Below, piece after piece: positions 48,119 to 60,674 of a DNA stretch of 64,000 bases. The DNA lies in contig JAQFVV010006831.1 in the NCBI GenBank assembly GCA_028023455.1, forward strand, positions 124,001 to 188,000, in the 5' to 3' direction. The notes beneath the pieces were generated by a model, which did no database searches, was not told the origin of the DNA, and was given only the letters and a program-made list of their open reading frames with translations. Positions within the stretch are counted from its first letter, which is position 1. Every line of letters begins with the position of its first letter. The translations under genes were made by a program, and so were the position numbers. This stretch comes from Epiperipatus broadwayi. Its lineage: Eukaryota > Onychophora > Udeonychophora > Euonychophora > Peripatidae.

Positions 48119-50930
48119 TTACAACCCCAGGTCAGGTGAATAATACCTACACGGTTTGAGATTACGGGCATTGTATGTTGTCCCTTTTATGGTATCTCCA
48201 TCTTTTAATAAATATGCATTTGGGCCACATGTGTGATCAATTATAAAGGGTCCCCGGTACAAAGGAAAGAACTTTTTATATACTCTTTTATCCCAGTTAC
48301 TTTGTTGAGAGTTCCGTACCCAAACATAGTTCCCGACCTGGAAATGTTGGCTTCTCCGATCTGCTCGTAATTTCCGTCCTGCCCTTTCTGTAAGGTGGCG
48401 GTGTGCCTTGCGTCTGTCAGCTTCAATATTGATTTCACGTTCATCCATGGGTAATGGCGTCTTGATCAGTACTGAATCCGCTTTACCAAAATGCAAACGT
48501 GTTGGTGTCATGCCAGTGGCCTCATTGATGGTTCCATTGATATATTGGAAAAATCTTTTCAGTTTGATTTACCCAGCTTCTGTGATTTTGGTGAACATGG
48601 GTCCTAAATAGTCGGTTTATTTCCCTCATAACCCGTTCACATGGGTTAGACTGAGGATTTCGAATTGAGGTCAGAATATGTTTAACGTTCTGCTGCCTCA
48701 ACCAAGTCTTCCATTCTTGAGATGTAAAGGCCGATCCGTGGTCCGAGAGGATGGTGATCGGTTTTCCAATTTTGACGAACTGACACTTTTGTAGCACTCG
48801 AATTATGCAACGGGAATCTGCTCGCATCACAGGATAGGCCCAAGCATATTTTGAGAATAGATCATAAGTTACAAGTAAGTACCAGAATCTATGGTAGGAT
48901 GGCAATGGGCCATAGTGATCGATCGCAAGTATTTCATTTGGTGCGGACGGAATGATAGAGGCACCTACTCCACTAAAGTTTCTATTTGATGGTTTATCTC
49001 TTGCACAAATAGCACATTTCTTGAGAGTATCCATCACATCTTCATATAGCTTTGGCCAGTGAAATTGTCGTCTTATAGCTTCTTCCGCTTTTCTAGGGCC
49101 ATAGTGCCCTACTAAACCATGCATATACATGATGAGATGGTTTCTGAGGTCAGGTGGTACCAAGATTTTCCAGTAAATTTTATCTCCCACAATCTGCTGC
49201 TGCAGCAACCCATTTCTTATCCGGTATAGCTTCTTTCCTTGAGGTGTTGAGCAGCCTTGTATTGGATTTCCTTGCTGTTGTACAATTTGGATAAGCTTCT
49301 TATATAGCGGCTGCTGCTCCTGCCAATGTTGAAGGTTCCTTAACTTGTGTTCCATCTCCTGGTCCAGTACCATTGCTGCAATTACCAATGGCTGATCACT
49401 TATTATGGGGTTGTGTGGCTCCAGTTCTATAGGATGTCGACTTAATATATCGGCCACTGTATTCTCAGGCCCAGGGCAGTAGACAACTTTATAATGAAAT
49501 CTTTGAAGTGAAAGACTCCATCTGATAAGGCGGTCATTGTTCAGGTAACTTTTATTTAGGAATTCGAGACACCGGTGGTTAGTAATGATAATCACTTCTG
49601 AACCCAGCAACATCTGCTTGAACTTATTGCATGACCACACGATTGCTAGTGTCTCTTGTTCCATCACGGTGTAGTTCTTTTCGGCTGCTTTCAGAGTACG
49701 GCTGCTAAAATATAGTATTTGGTGTTGGCCTTCTAGGTTGACTTGAAATAAGACCACGCCCAATCCCTTTTGACTACTATCAGTCTGCAAATAAAAGGGA
49801 CAGGTAAAATCTGGGTAGTGTAACATCACAGTCTCTAAGAATCTTCTCTTTACTCGACTGAAGTCTTCTTCATGGGTCTTCGTCCATTCCCATCGGTGGT
49901 GAGGTCTTATCAATTCCACTAGTGATGATGTATTTTTGGCAAAATGGGGGTAAAACTTGTGATAGTAATTGCAAAGGCCCAGAAATGATCGAACTTGTTT
50001 TCGGTTCGTGGGCCTAGGGAAATTTTCAATAGCTGCGACCTTGTCAGGGTGAGCCCTAATTCCTTGACCATTTACAATATGGCCTAAAAAGGAAATTTCC
50101 CTCAATGCGAAAGAACTTTTTTTTAAATTAACAGTTATATTTTTCTGGGTGCATTCATCGAAAAATTGTTTTAAATCCTCCAGATGTTCTGCAATGTCTC
50201 TAGACGCAACGACTACATCGTCTACATAACATACCAATTTTTTTTAAACTTTCTGACAATACTTGGTCCAAACATCTCATGAGGCCAGCCCCGCTATTTA
50301 TCAACCCAAACGGTACTCTCTTAAACATGTGGGTTTGCCCATTGTATCTGAACGCGGTATATTTTCGATCCTGGGGATGGAGAGCCATTTGCCAGTAACT
50401 GGCAGTTAGGTCAAGGGTGGAGAAAATATTCTTAGCAGTCAACTTGATAAATGTTTCTTGGATGGGTGGTGGGATGTCCCGCTCAGGTATAGTAATGTTG
50501 TTTAATGTCCTAGCATCGAGACACAATCGTATAGTTCCATCTTTCTTTTTGACTACGACTAACGGATTATTATAGGGTGATGACCCCTTTTCAATTACAC
50601 CCCAGTCAATCATCTGCTTAATTTGAGCATTCACTTCTTCTTGATACTGAAATGGGATAGGGTATGTGCGGGTCTGGAAATGCATCTCTTCTTTTACTCG
50701 TATCCGATGGACGTAATCACTAATTTCACCTGGGACCTGAGAAAATATGGTACGATTTTCCGTAAGTAATTTTTGTAACTGGAATTGGTTCTCTACCTTG
50801 TCTAATGATGATCCCATAATTTTTTCTTGGATATCCTCATCAGGAATGGCCTCCAGACATCTTAATTGGATTTCTTCAGTTTGTTTATTTGTATCAAAAC
50901 TAACCTGCTCTTGCTGGAAAGTTAGTATCT
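48119..50930 (-). pseudogene. Gypsy-2 RT, RNase H and integrase, frameshifted
   Basis: The RT start (50817-50200) includes LVVVKKKDGTIRLCLDART and PFGLINSGAG. A frame break at an A run near 50230 precedes the palm motif YVDD. The next frame (50237-48522, 571 codons) carries RNase H (LQTDSSQKGLG, EQETLAIVW) and integrase (zinc finger HGLVGH and CAIC; core AIDHYG, LSDHGSAF and CERVMRE, so D, D and E are all present). The conserved Asp of the RNase H T-D-H motif is Asn here (ITNHRCLEF; AAC at 49580-49578, minus strand). A shift near 48515 leads to the C-terminal part (48511-48119: FQVGNYVWVRN, YRGPFIID, YNARNLKP). Confidence 0.92.
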
Positions 50931-52119
50931 TTTTTTATAGTCCAGGATACATTCATGTTGGGTTAAGAAGTCGGACCCAATTATCACATCCTGAATTAGT
51001 CCTCTGATCACTAAGAAGGCGTGTCCTGCAGTGGCTTCTCCTATTGATATTTCCAACCAGACTTGATAGTTTTCAGTTCTGGTCGTCCTCCCATCAGCCA
51101 GTTTCATTTGGATTGGGCGAGCGGGAAGCCTGGGTATGAGTCCATGTTTTTCGTAATTTGTTAACCACTCTCTAGAAACACAGGAAATCTGGCTACCTGT
51201 GTCAAGAAGAATTTGTGCAACTGAGGCCCTGATTCTTGTATTAATAATTGGACAAGGGCCAATCTGAAGTCCCCAAGTGGAATCCTCTTCCTGGATGACC
51301 AATGTTAGGTTAGTCATCTCCACTACTTTCAGCTGCTGGCAAGATGAATGCTGGTACTGGTAATCTTTTACTGACGTCCTGCTTGATCGAGTTGCCATTT
51401 GGTTTCTGTCTTTCTCATTATGAATGCTAGTAGTCACTGATTGCTGTTGTCTGGTCTCCTGCTTCCATTCGTGACCTACTAGACTTTCAGACCAATGGCT
51501 GTCATCTAAAACCGCAAGAAATTCTCCCATCTCTTCCATGTCTTTGATACCACTTATGATCATCAGCTTTTGAGTAGTTACTGGCATATTTTGTTGAATT
51601 GTTCCAATGATCTGTATATCTGCCAATGCGAACGTCGTGAGAGATTTAAATCGGTTTGCTTGGCGGAGGAAAAACTGAGCATGCATTTCTCGGGGTACTG
51701 CTCCATATTTTTCATGAGAGAGCGTGTTGTATATATCAATTTGATGCTTGTCGGTTCCAATATTGTTTCATTAACGCATCTGTGTACTTCTCTATAGTTT
51801 TAGGTTTCCATTTCACCAGATCCCACCAGTCTTTGGCATAGCCCTGTAAATGGTAACTGGCAATAGCTATCTGTTCACCTGCTTCTGCCTTATGCACTTG
51901 AAAGAAACTTTGTAAGCTCTCTAAGTGGGCTTGAGGATTTTCTCCTGTCCCCCCTCCTCTAAAGATTTTAATCTGAATAATCTTTCCTAAATAGCTTTGA
52001 GGTCTAACCTCCTTTGTCCTTATATTTTCCCCCTCTTTATTGACTTGGGTTATTCTATCTTCTTTTGCTATTGTTTCTTGCATACTCTGTCTGATTATTT
52101 CCTCGATTTTCTTATCCAT
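50922..52119 (-). pseudogene. Gypsy-2 gag and protease, frameshifted
   Basis: gag starts at the ATG at 52119 (MDKKIEEIIRQSMQETIAKE), runs to about 51740 (GYAKDWWDLV, the tryptophan-rich block also seen in gypsy-1 as ALAWWESL), shifts, and continues from 51686 (EMHAQFFLRQANRF). The protease has LLDTGSQISCVS (D-T-G) and VIIGSDFL. No CCHC zinc knuckle is visible, as in gypsy-1. The frame ends at 50922 next to a run of A (minus strand), and the sequence between there and RT continues in another frame. Confidence 0.88.
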
Positions 52120-52646
52120 TTATTTATTTATTTTTCACTAGTAGCATTTAACTATCCCCCACCGGTATCTTGGCCCTATAATACTCTTTCATTGCCCTAT
52201 CTCTATTCTACATTGCTGCCCTTAATATATTTAACATATATATTATAACTAACTATTAGTAACGCGTATAAGCCACTGCTGTCTATGACATATATATTTT
52301 TACTTTACTAAATTTTATTGTTAAAAACATAATAAGCTTCTGCTGTCTCATTTAGCTACTGATTATTATTATATATATAAAAAGATATTTCATTAGATCC
52401 GAGTATTTCATTCCTTCTTACATTACACACACATCCCTGCTTTCCTTAAATTTGTTATTACGCCTGCTGTCCCTTCATTCACTCGACCCACATTATTTCG
52501 ATCGATTTACTTTTTTTTTTTTTATTATTTTTATCAAAACAAAATCATATATATATAAAATAATTAGCCAACTCAGCAATGAACGCTAAAGAAATTTATC
52601 TGCGTTATTTTTGCTCAGGGTATCTATGGGTTTTATGCTCGAAGCC

Positions 52647-52664
52647 TCACGTTGGAAAGCGCCA
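52647..52664 (-). promoter_or_regulatory. Putative primer binding site of gypsy-2
   Basis: TGGCGCTTTCCAACGTGA (minus strand) starts about 23 bases inside the 5' LTR boundary. The TGG start fits a tRNA primer, but the distance is larger than usual and the tRNA is not identified. Confidence 0.4.
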
Positions 52665-52687
52665 AACGCTAAAAAAAATTTTAACTA

Positions 52688-55176
52688 TTTAACAGTCAAA
52701 ACACGTGTATCTCATTAACATATTGCAGAATTCGACCACCACACAGAACAGCAGCACCATCGAGTAGCGAAGCCACCGGTAATACTGAGTTCGAGCATAG
52801 TTTATCGGTTCCACAATACAATCTACGGAATAACACCTCTGATGCGACATAAGTAAACACTTCTTTAGGCACGGTGGTCAGGGAGATGCACAAGATTCAT
52901 GGGTTTTGTTTCCGAGTTGGCCAACAATCAAACAAATATTAATTAACATATATAATCGAGGAAATGTCTATAATGGGCATTGAATAAATGAAAACTTAAC
53001 TACAGACGTATATTTAGAATTATTTATTTACGTATTTAATAAAAGAAAACATTATTAATGTTATTAATCATATTTTAAATCCAAAGTCTCAACAGCTAAT
53101 TGGTAATATTATATATATAAAAATACATTTATTTATAAGGAGCATTTATTTATATGAAGGCGTAATCTAGCTACCTAGGGTTCTCGAGTGAGTATTTCTA
53201 ATGCGTGCTGTAAGGAATTTATACTTTGCACTGCAAGAGTCATCAGTAATGGCGGACATACATTTATTTAATAAAATATTTATTTTACGACAAAGGGCAA
53301 ACATTTATTTGAGAGTATATGATGAAGATAATGCCGAGGCGGAGTGATAGAGAGAATAATAAACTAAATAAAAGAACACGTGGTACGCTTTAGAAGGGCG
53401 ATGTAAAATGGCAGCACTGAAACTGCAATGCCGTGAATAAGTTATAAGGGTTTCAGGTTGGTCTCTGCCGCGACCCGAAGAGGTAAGGTGTCACATGAGC
53501 ATAACCAGGGACAAGCGGTCTGTGTCGCAATTTGCCAGCTGGCTGCGTGACGGTCGTCAAGCCCTACGGGAACATTATCATGTCCGCTTGTGTAGGACGA
53601 CTGGGGTTAATTCAACCCTCTAGAATCCGGAGCATTCACGGCGTGGAATGAGCCATCGGGCTTCAAAACGTAACACATGTATAATATCTAAAAGATTGTG
53701 GTAATATTTAACTAGATTTCAAACTCGGCCCAACATTATCACCATTGACTGAAAGAAAATTGGTGACTCTCAAAGAAATGAAATTTACATAATTATTCAT
53801 TAACATTTAATAATAAAAAAAATATCTAAAAAGGGAATTATTACAGCGAGTATGCCAGCTATTACGGAGTAGTAGACCCTGCATTACAATAACTGATTCT
53901 TCGAATGCGTGTCGATTTATATGAAATTTAAGTTATTTATAAAAGCAAATATTAATGATAATTCGACACGCATTCACTGTTCAAGCGATTATGGATTTAG
54001 CTTTAAAACTAAGATAATTATGAGAAGGTAATATTTCAATGATAATTATAAATGAAATGTAGATTTAAGAAATACACACCTAAGAAGTGATAGAGGGAGG
54101 GTAAGCTAGATTATGCGAGAAATTTACAGATTACATGAATTCTCAAATTTTAGTTTCTCAAAATTACAATTTTAACATTTAGAAGTTATACAAATAATAG
54201 GAGATGAGCTATAGCTTATTATTACTAGAGTACTCTATAATTTGGAATACACACACAGGTACCTGTTTTATAAGATGTTTTCGTCCATTGGTTTAATAGC
54301 AGATTGTTCGTAATTAGAAGATTTCTTTCTTGTCCTGGGCATGTTGTTTTATTGATTTTTAACAGCAGCGGCTTTCTTGTTTATTTCAGGCAGCAGATCA
54401 TTTTGGTGTTTTTACGATGGGCAAGGTGAAGCTCGGCATATGGTGGGCCATCTCCCGGTGGAGAATAATTTCGGTGCTTACTCGGTCATACCTTGCAGTA
54501 TTAATTTATTTAAGATATTTTAGACGCTCCACTCGAGAGCAAAGCTAAAAATTCAAGTGAAAGTCTCCAGCAAGTCTAAGATGGCCTCCCTTTTTTATCT
54601 TGATCTCTAAGTTTTTGTTGAGATATTTTTAGGTTTTACTTATCTTGCCCTCAGGATAATCAATGCTCTGCTGGTTTTAATTAAAAAAATTTTGCTGTGC
54701 TATTGTTTGTTTTTCTTTACATTCGCTAATTACATTCTTTTGAAATTTTGCTACAATTAATTTATTTTCTATCACTGACCGATGCTTTTAAATTTTCAAA
54801 GACAAAAGGGAATAAAATTATTTTAACTTTAATTAATTATTGCATCAGATTTTGTTAGACTTATTATTTAACGAAATTTAAACTAAACAACAAATACGAA
54901 CTTTATAAAATTCAAAATAAATGATTATTATTACACAAAATTTATTTAACTAAAAGGATTCTAAATTATATTATTTTATCCGTATTTATTGCGCTTAATT
55001 TGAGATCGAAATGTGTGCGTGTTTATGTTGAATTCTACATATATTTATACATTTTTAATATTGTTACACACACAATTCGATACCAAAAAGTTTAAATTTG
55101 GGTGGGATAGACCGGTCAGTGAGAGACGAGAGAAAAAGGTGAAACTTGAGATTCGAATACGAATCTCACTGTTTCA
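52688..55176 (-). repeat. 5' LTR of gypsy-2 (2489 bp)
   Basis: Colinear with 45144-47632. The inner terminus reads TTT-AACAG rather than TGTAACAG on the plus strand, so the last bases may be mutated. Confidence 0.93.
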
Positions 55177-56251
55177 ATATCAATAGTTCATTTATGTATG
55201 ATATAGAGTTCATATAATTAGACTCTTGAAAGATTCGTACGAATTAATGCAATGCAATGGCTATTACAGTATAAATGAAATAAGCAAATGTTTTACCTAG
55301 GCTTTTGAATGTAGACGTAGAATTTTGTTCTTTGGAGGCTGCTTTCGGTGAACATGTTTCCATTATGAATGCTTACCAGCTGGCTGGGACATTTCCTTGC
55401 TGAGTTTCCTGATTTTCACGATTATTACTATTGGAGACAATTAGATATTGACAGAGATTTTCTAAGTTGTTACATTGACATTATTTCACTGGCAGATCTT
55501 GCTGTTCTCATCGGACTTTTTAGGCTGTGGAGAGGCGTGAATTCCCAAAATCTTCTCAACACTGCATTTTGTTTGTTAACTGACTCAATTAATTTCTAAA
55601 CTGCACTACTCAATTACTTTTGTGAACTGATTCCTGTCTGATAAAAAAAATCTATTTATATCTGCGACATGTTCTCTTCGTAATATCTCCTGCAAAGATC
55701 TGTTGTCAAATTCCAGTGATAATCATTTGATAAACATGTTTTGGAAGATTGCTTAATTAGTAATAGCCATGCAATAAAACGTGTTGTTTTATTTTATTAA
55801 TAGCCATTGACGTGTTTTTAATGATAATCTTCTTTTATTTCACATACATTTTATTTATTTACAAATCGCACATATATACGCACATATATTTTTAATACAA
55901 TTTACTATTTAGTTTTAACATTATTTTTTCTTTAATTAAACTTGAATGAAAAGAGATTTGTATGTTTTAACTTTTTAAATTATATTTTTATGAATACTAA
56001 TAAAAACTCTTTTCTTCCTTTTATAACCCTTAGTTTAATTTCTCTAACGAAACACCTTTCTCCCCTTCTGATTAATTAATTGTAGCTTTTTTATTTCAAA
56101 ACTAACGCAAGAAAACTATTTGATTCTTATCCTTTTCTAAAACAAACTGCAATAAACTCTTCAACGTTTAATTTTATGTTTTTCTTTTATGAACGATTAT
56201 TTTAATAATATAATTTTAGATAAAATTATATGTGCCTATATCAATATAGGT

Positions 56252-56254
<3 letters not shown>
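55177..56254. other. Intron sequence with one unexplained open frame
   Basis: A 76-codon frame at 55369-55599 (plus) starts MLTSWLGHFLAEFPDF and has no motif I recognise. The composition is slightly less AT-rich than around it. I do not call it a gene. Confidence 0.35.

Positions 56255-56334
<80 letters not shown>
56255..56334. repeat. TA microsatellite
   Basis: About 40 uninterrupted TA units, 150 bp downstream of the RTE element's 3' end. Confidence 0.95.
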
Positions 56335-56335
<1 letters not shown>

Positions 56336-56478
56336 GTATAATAGACTCATATTAAATATTACTTGTTTTCTTAGTTGTGTATGCAACCGGCTGGTATATT
56401 AGTTTTCCCCATCCCCCAAGATATATAAGTTTTATCAAGATTTCAGTATATTTTATATCAGATTGAAAATTTATAAAT

Positions 56479-58950
56479 ATCAACTTGTCATCATCATCAT
56501 CATTATCAAACATTATCAATCCACTGCATGATGAAGGTCTCTCCAAGTTTAATCCATCTTCTCCGATCTTTAGCTTCTCTTCTCCACATCACCCCTGCAC
56601 ACTTTCTTATTTTATCCATCCATCTCACATGTGGTCTCTTTCTGGATCTTTTACAATCTCTTGAAATCCAGTTTAAAATTTCAATTGTCCATCTATTATC
56701 ATCTCTTCTAGCAATATGCCCAGCCCAACTCCACTTCAATCTTTTAATTTTTTCGATGAGATCAGTAACACCTGTTTGTTCTCTTACCCATACATTGCAT
56801 TTTCGATCTCTTCTTGTTACTCCCAACATACATCTCTCCATACTTCTTTGGGTGGTCTGAAGTCTCTGTATTGCTCTTCTATTAAGTGTCCAAGTCTCAG
56901 ATCCATAAGTAAGAACTGGTAAAACACATTTGTTAAAAACCTTCCTTTTCAAACACATAGGCATATTTCCTTTTAGTATCAAGTTATTTCTACCAAAATC
57001 ACTCCAACCAAGTTTAATTCTACGATTAATTTCCTCCATTATGTTTCCATCTGTATTAATAATCTGACCAAGGTATTTGTAATTGTTAACTTCTTCTAAT
57101 TCATCATAATCAATCTTTATTTTCATATTTTGAGCAAATTGATTAAACATTACTTTAGTCTTTTTAACATTTATCTTTAATCCTACTTTCCTACTTTCAT
57201 CTGATAACTCCTGCAACATTTCCTGCAGCTTTGAAGCATTATTTGCAAAAACAATTACATCATCTGTGAAATCTAAATGACTTAAATAATCTCCATTTAC
57301 TTTCACTTCTTTAGTTTTCCATTTTAATCCACAAAATAATTTTTGCAGCACTGTTGTAAAAGGTTTTGGAGATATGCCCTTGTCTTACACCTTTCTCAAT
57401 GTTGACTTTCCCAGTATCATTGTGTAATCTAATTGTTGCTGTTGCATTTTTATAAATATTTGTTAAAAATATGACAATATCCTGAATCTATACCTTGATG
57501 ATCCAATGGTTTAATCACTGAAGAAATGTTTATAGAATCAAATGCCTTTTCATAATCTACAAATCCAAAACATAATAACAACTCATATTCATTTGTCCTT
57601 TCTGTAACTTCTCTCAATACCTGGATATGATCTACTGTAATAAAACCACTTTTAAATCCAGCTTGTTCTCTTGGTTAGTGGAAATCCAATGTTCTCTGTA
57701 TACGAGTTGTAATTATCTTGGTAAAATTTTTATATAAAACTGATAAAAGGCTGATAGGTCTATAATTTATAATATCTTCTTTATCACCTTTTTAAAATAT
57801 TAATATTATTACTGCATTCTTCCAATCATCCGGTACATCTTTATCATTTAGACATTTGGTATATAACTTTGCTAAAAAAAATTTCTATTTCTTCAACTGC
57901 TTCTTTTAATATATCAACTATAATTCCATCATTACCTGAAGCCTTTCCTTTCTTCATACATTTAATTGCATGTCTCACTTTTTCATTTAGAATTCTGGTC
58001 AATTCGGAAGATGTAATAGATATAGGAGGTACTTGTTATATAATTCTTGATAAAAATCTACCAATTTCATGATGTCATTTCTCTTTTTAGTATTAATTCC
58101 ATCTTTTTTTCTTATTGCAGATATAAATTTTCTACCAATACCAAAATGTTGTTTTACATTCTTAAGACTTTTATTTTCTTCTACAGCTTTCCTTGCTAGT
58201 TCACAGTTATACGTTCTTATATCATTTTCAACTCTTTTCCGCACCATTTTACAAAATTCGAGATATTCAATTATTTTTAATGCATCGTTTTTGTATACCT
58301 TCATATTCCTTCTTTTCTTCATAAATTCTCTAGTCTCAGTAGAAATTTTATTGGTCAATTGCTGCTTTTTTTTACCAGCTATCTTTGTTGCAGTTTTTAA
58401 AAGTGTATCAGTTATTTTCATATTAATTTCATTCAAATCTAAATCATGTTCAAAATCTACTAATACTTGAAACCGATTTGTAAGTTCTAATTTAAATTCA
58501 TTAGAATGTTTCTGAAGATTAGGAATATCAACTGTAAATATTGTTTTTCTTAATAATTTTTGTCTCTCTAGTTTTACATTAACATTACACACTACTAATC
58601 GATGATCACTTCCTGTGTTAAATTTATTAAGAACATTACAATCTTGAAATATGTATTTCCTGTTAGTCAAAATATAATCCAATTCTGCTGTTCTGTCATT
58701 TGGATGCTTCCATGTCCATTTCCGTTTAACATTTTTCTCAAAAAAAGAAAAAAAGAATTCATAATATAAAGTTTTTCTTTTTCTGCAAACTCCACAAGTC
58801 TATGTCCTCTCTCATTTTTATTACCATAACCAAAATTACCTACAGCATTTTCATCTTTCATTTGTTTACCAATTCTAGCATTAAAGTATCCCATAACAAT
58901 TTTAAAATGTTGTTTACTCTGATCAAAAGCCTTTTGTACATCCATATTAT
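56479..58950 (-). mobile_element. RTE-type LINE, 5'-truncated and frameshifted
   Basis: Minus strand. It starts inside the endonuclease (58945-58667: FKIVMGYFNARIG, then RGHRLVEFAEKEKLYIMNSF), continues to the end of that domain and a long linker (58682-57999: DYILTNRKYIF, GSDHRLVVCNV), then the RT with several breaks (58000-57360: YRPISLLS, VDYEKAFDS). The last frame, 57351-56506, has the RT active site SHLDFTDDVIVFANN (FADD has become FTDD), VLPVLTYGSETW and the C-terminal WAGHIARRDD. It ends in a run of ATG triplets (56485-56505), typical of RTE tails. The apurinic-endonuclease N-terminus is missing. Confidence 0.92.
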
Positions 58951-59313
58951 GTAGTTAATTGATATATAAACTGATATAGATAGTACTTATCTATAATGTT
59001 ATTTTAGTTGTAAGAAAAAGAATTTACATTGTGCATTTTTGTTAAATAAATGTGTTGAAAACGTATAATGTAGCAGAATTATATCGAAGATGATAGAAAT
59101 ACAAGATTTAACATTTAGGAAGCCCAAGCATTGCCTGTTGTAAAAGAATATTAAATATTCTAGACAGCATGGTCAGCTAAAAGTCTTAAAGATGTTAGAG
59201 GTAGTTTGTATTAATTACAATTTCTAATTTTGAGTTATGAACTCTATTAATTTGCCTTAGAAGTTTTGTCTTTCTAGATAAGTGTTAGGTACTGTAAAAT
59301 ATTATAGTTGTAC
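58951..59313. other. Intron sequence, nothing recognised
   Basis: AT-rich and without a recognisable feature. Confidence 0.4.
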
Positions 59314-59364
59314 TGGGTTATGTTTAGGGTTGGGGTTAAGGTTAGGTTTAGAGTTATGGTTGAG
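59314..59364 (+). repeat. Degenerate telomere-like repeat
   Basis: GTTTAGGGTTGGGGTTAAGG continues with TTAGGTTTAGAGTTATGG. It resembles decayed TTAGGG units but is not an exact array. Confidence 0.45.
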
Positions 59365-60009
59365 TTTCATCAATACTAAATACCCATTCTAGTGATTATG
59401 ACTATTTTTTTAATCCATGTTTCAATTTTATTCACTCATGCCAAAATTTTATATAATTTATCATTTTTGCACTTTCCAAAATTAAATGACTTTTAAAATG
59501 TATTCATATTGAACTAATCGTTTCAATTAATTCACATAATTTTTCACTCTAATGTTTTTTACTATTGTTCCATACTATCGAATATATATATCAAATTTTT
59601 ATAAGCTTATATTTCCAGCACATATACACAGCCAATTACGGTGTTTTAATTAATACATAAATGTTTCACAATGAACCGTTATCAAATTACAAATTACTAC
59701 ATGTTATCAACATTTTTCTTATTATATATATATAATGACCTTTTTTTTTCAAATTTAAATTTCTTTAATCATAACTTATTTTTAGATTTTCGAATATGAA
59801 ATATAACGTATCATTCTTATATTTTCAAGTGTATAGTTTCAGACAAGAATTTAAATTACCTCTAAAATGCATTTGACTGAACGTAATATTAAAAGGAATT
59901 ATTGGCTGTTTTTTTTTGTTTTATTCTTAATAGATGTATTTTATTAACCCTTGCTTAGGGATATGAGAGTTCGACGCTTAACTAAAGGCTAACCCAGACA
60001 CTTCCAAGG

Positions 60010-60112
60010 CACATAATAACTATAACTAATGATAATACAAGTGCTTCTTTTTTTTTTGGCAAAACTATAGCTAACGATAATACAAGTGCTTTTTTTTTTT
60101 TTTTGGCAAAAT
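60010..60112. repeat. Tandem duplication of about 50 bp
   Basis: The block GATAATACAAGTGCTT followed by a T run and GGCAAAA occurs twice (about 60028 and 60075), with small differences in the leading part. Confidence 0.75.
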
Positions 60113-60674
60113 ATATCAGACAATAAATACATTTTTTCAGCAGACAACAATTTACGCACAACAAACATACATACATACACAATATATATATAATTTAAAT
60201 TACAATAACAGTGTATAAAAAATAATTTATAAACATTTTTTCGGTATAAAATGGCAGTTTCTAACAGTTTTCTACAGGTGTATACTCAACAAAAAAAAAA
60301 AGGTTTAATCACGAGGTTGTTAATTGACGGATGCTGGTAATTTGAATAGTTTTTCACTTTTGAGGCTTTCTAGCTAAAAATTGATAGCCATTTACCAATC
60401 AAAATTGAATGGCTATCTAAGTTTATGTGAACCCACTACGTAAAAGAAAAATTCTAAATTTAATTATATTTTACCCCGCAATGATTCGAACTCAGATTAT
60501 AGACTTGAATATGGAGGAAAGCACTATTAGAGGAAGGTACAAACAATTAAAAAATTAAATAAATAAAAGCAGATATGAATTAATATTAATCTAATTGTCC
60601 AATCAAATTTTTTGCTCCGTAATTTTTCCAACCAAGGGATTACATAAACAATTACATAAACAATTACTTCTTAC

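Larger units (their letters stand above)
45144..55176 (-). mobile_element. Gypsy-2: near-complete Ty3/gypsy retrotransposon
   Basis: About 10 kb, minus strand. The LTRs (2489 bp each by my boundaries) begin TGAAACAG and end CTGTTACA on the coding strand. ATAT flanks both outer ends, consistent with a 4-bp duplication. It contains gag, protease, RT, RNase H and integrase. It is clearly related to gypsy-1 in protein, but the LTRs are different, so the two are separate families. By eye I counted about 30 differences between its LTRs, roughly 1.2 percent. Four frame breaks interrupt the coding part. Confidence 0.95.

Noticed and set aside
55369-55599. 76-codon plus-strand frame
   Set aside because: Unrecognised, with no supporting context; it lies in the intron of a minus-strand gene.
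60478-60520. B-box-like GAGTTCGAATCATTG on the minus strand
   Set aside because: No matching A box or tail at the right distance; too little to call a SINE.
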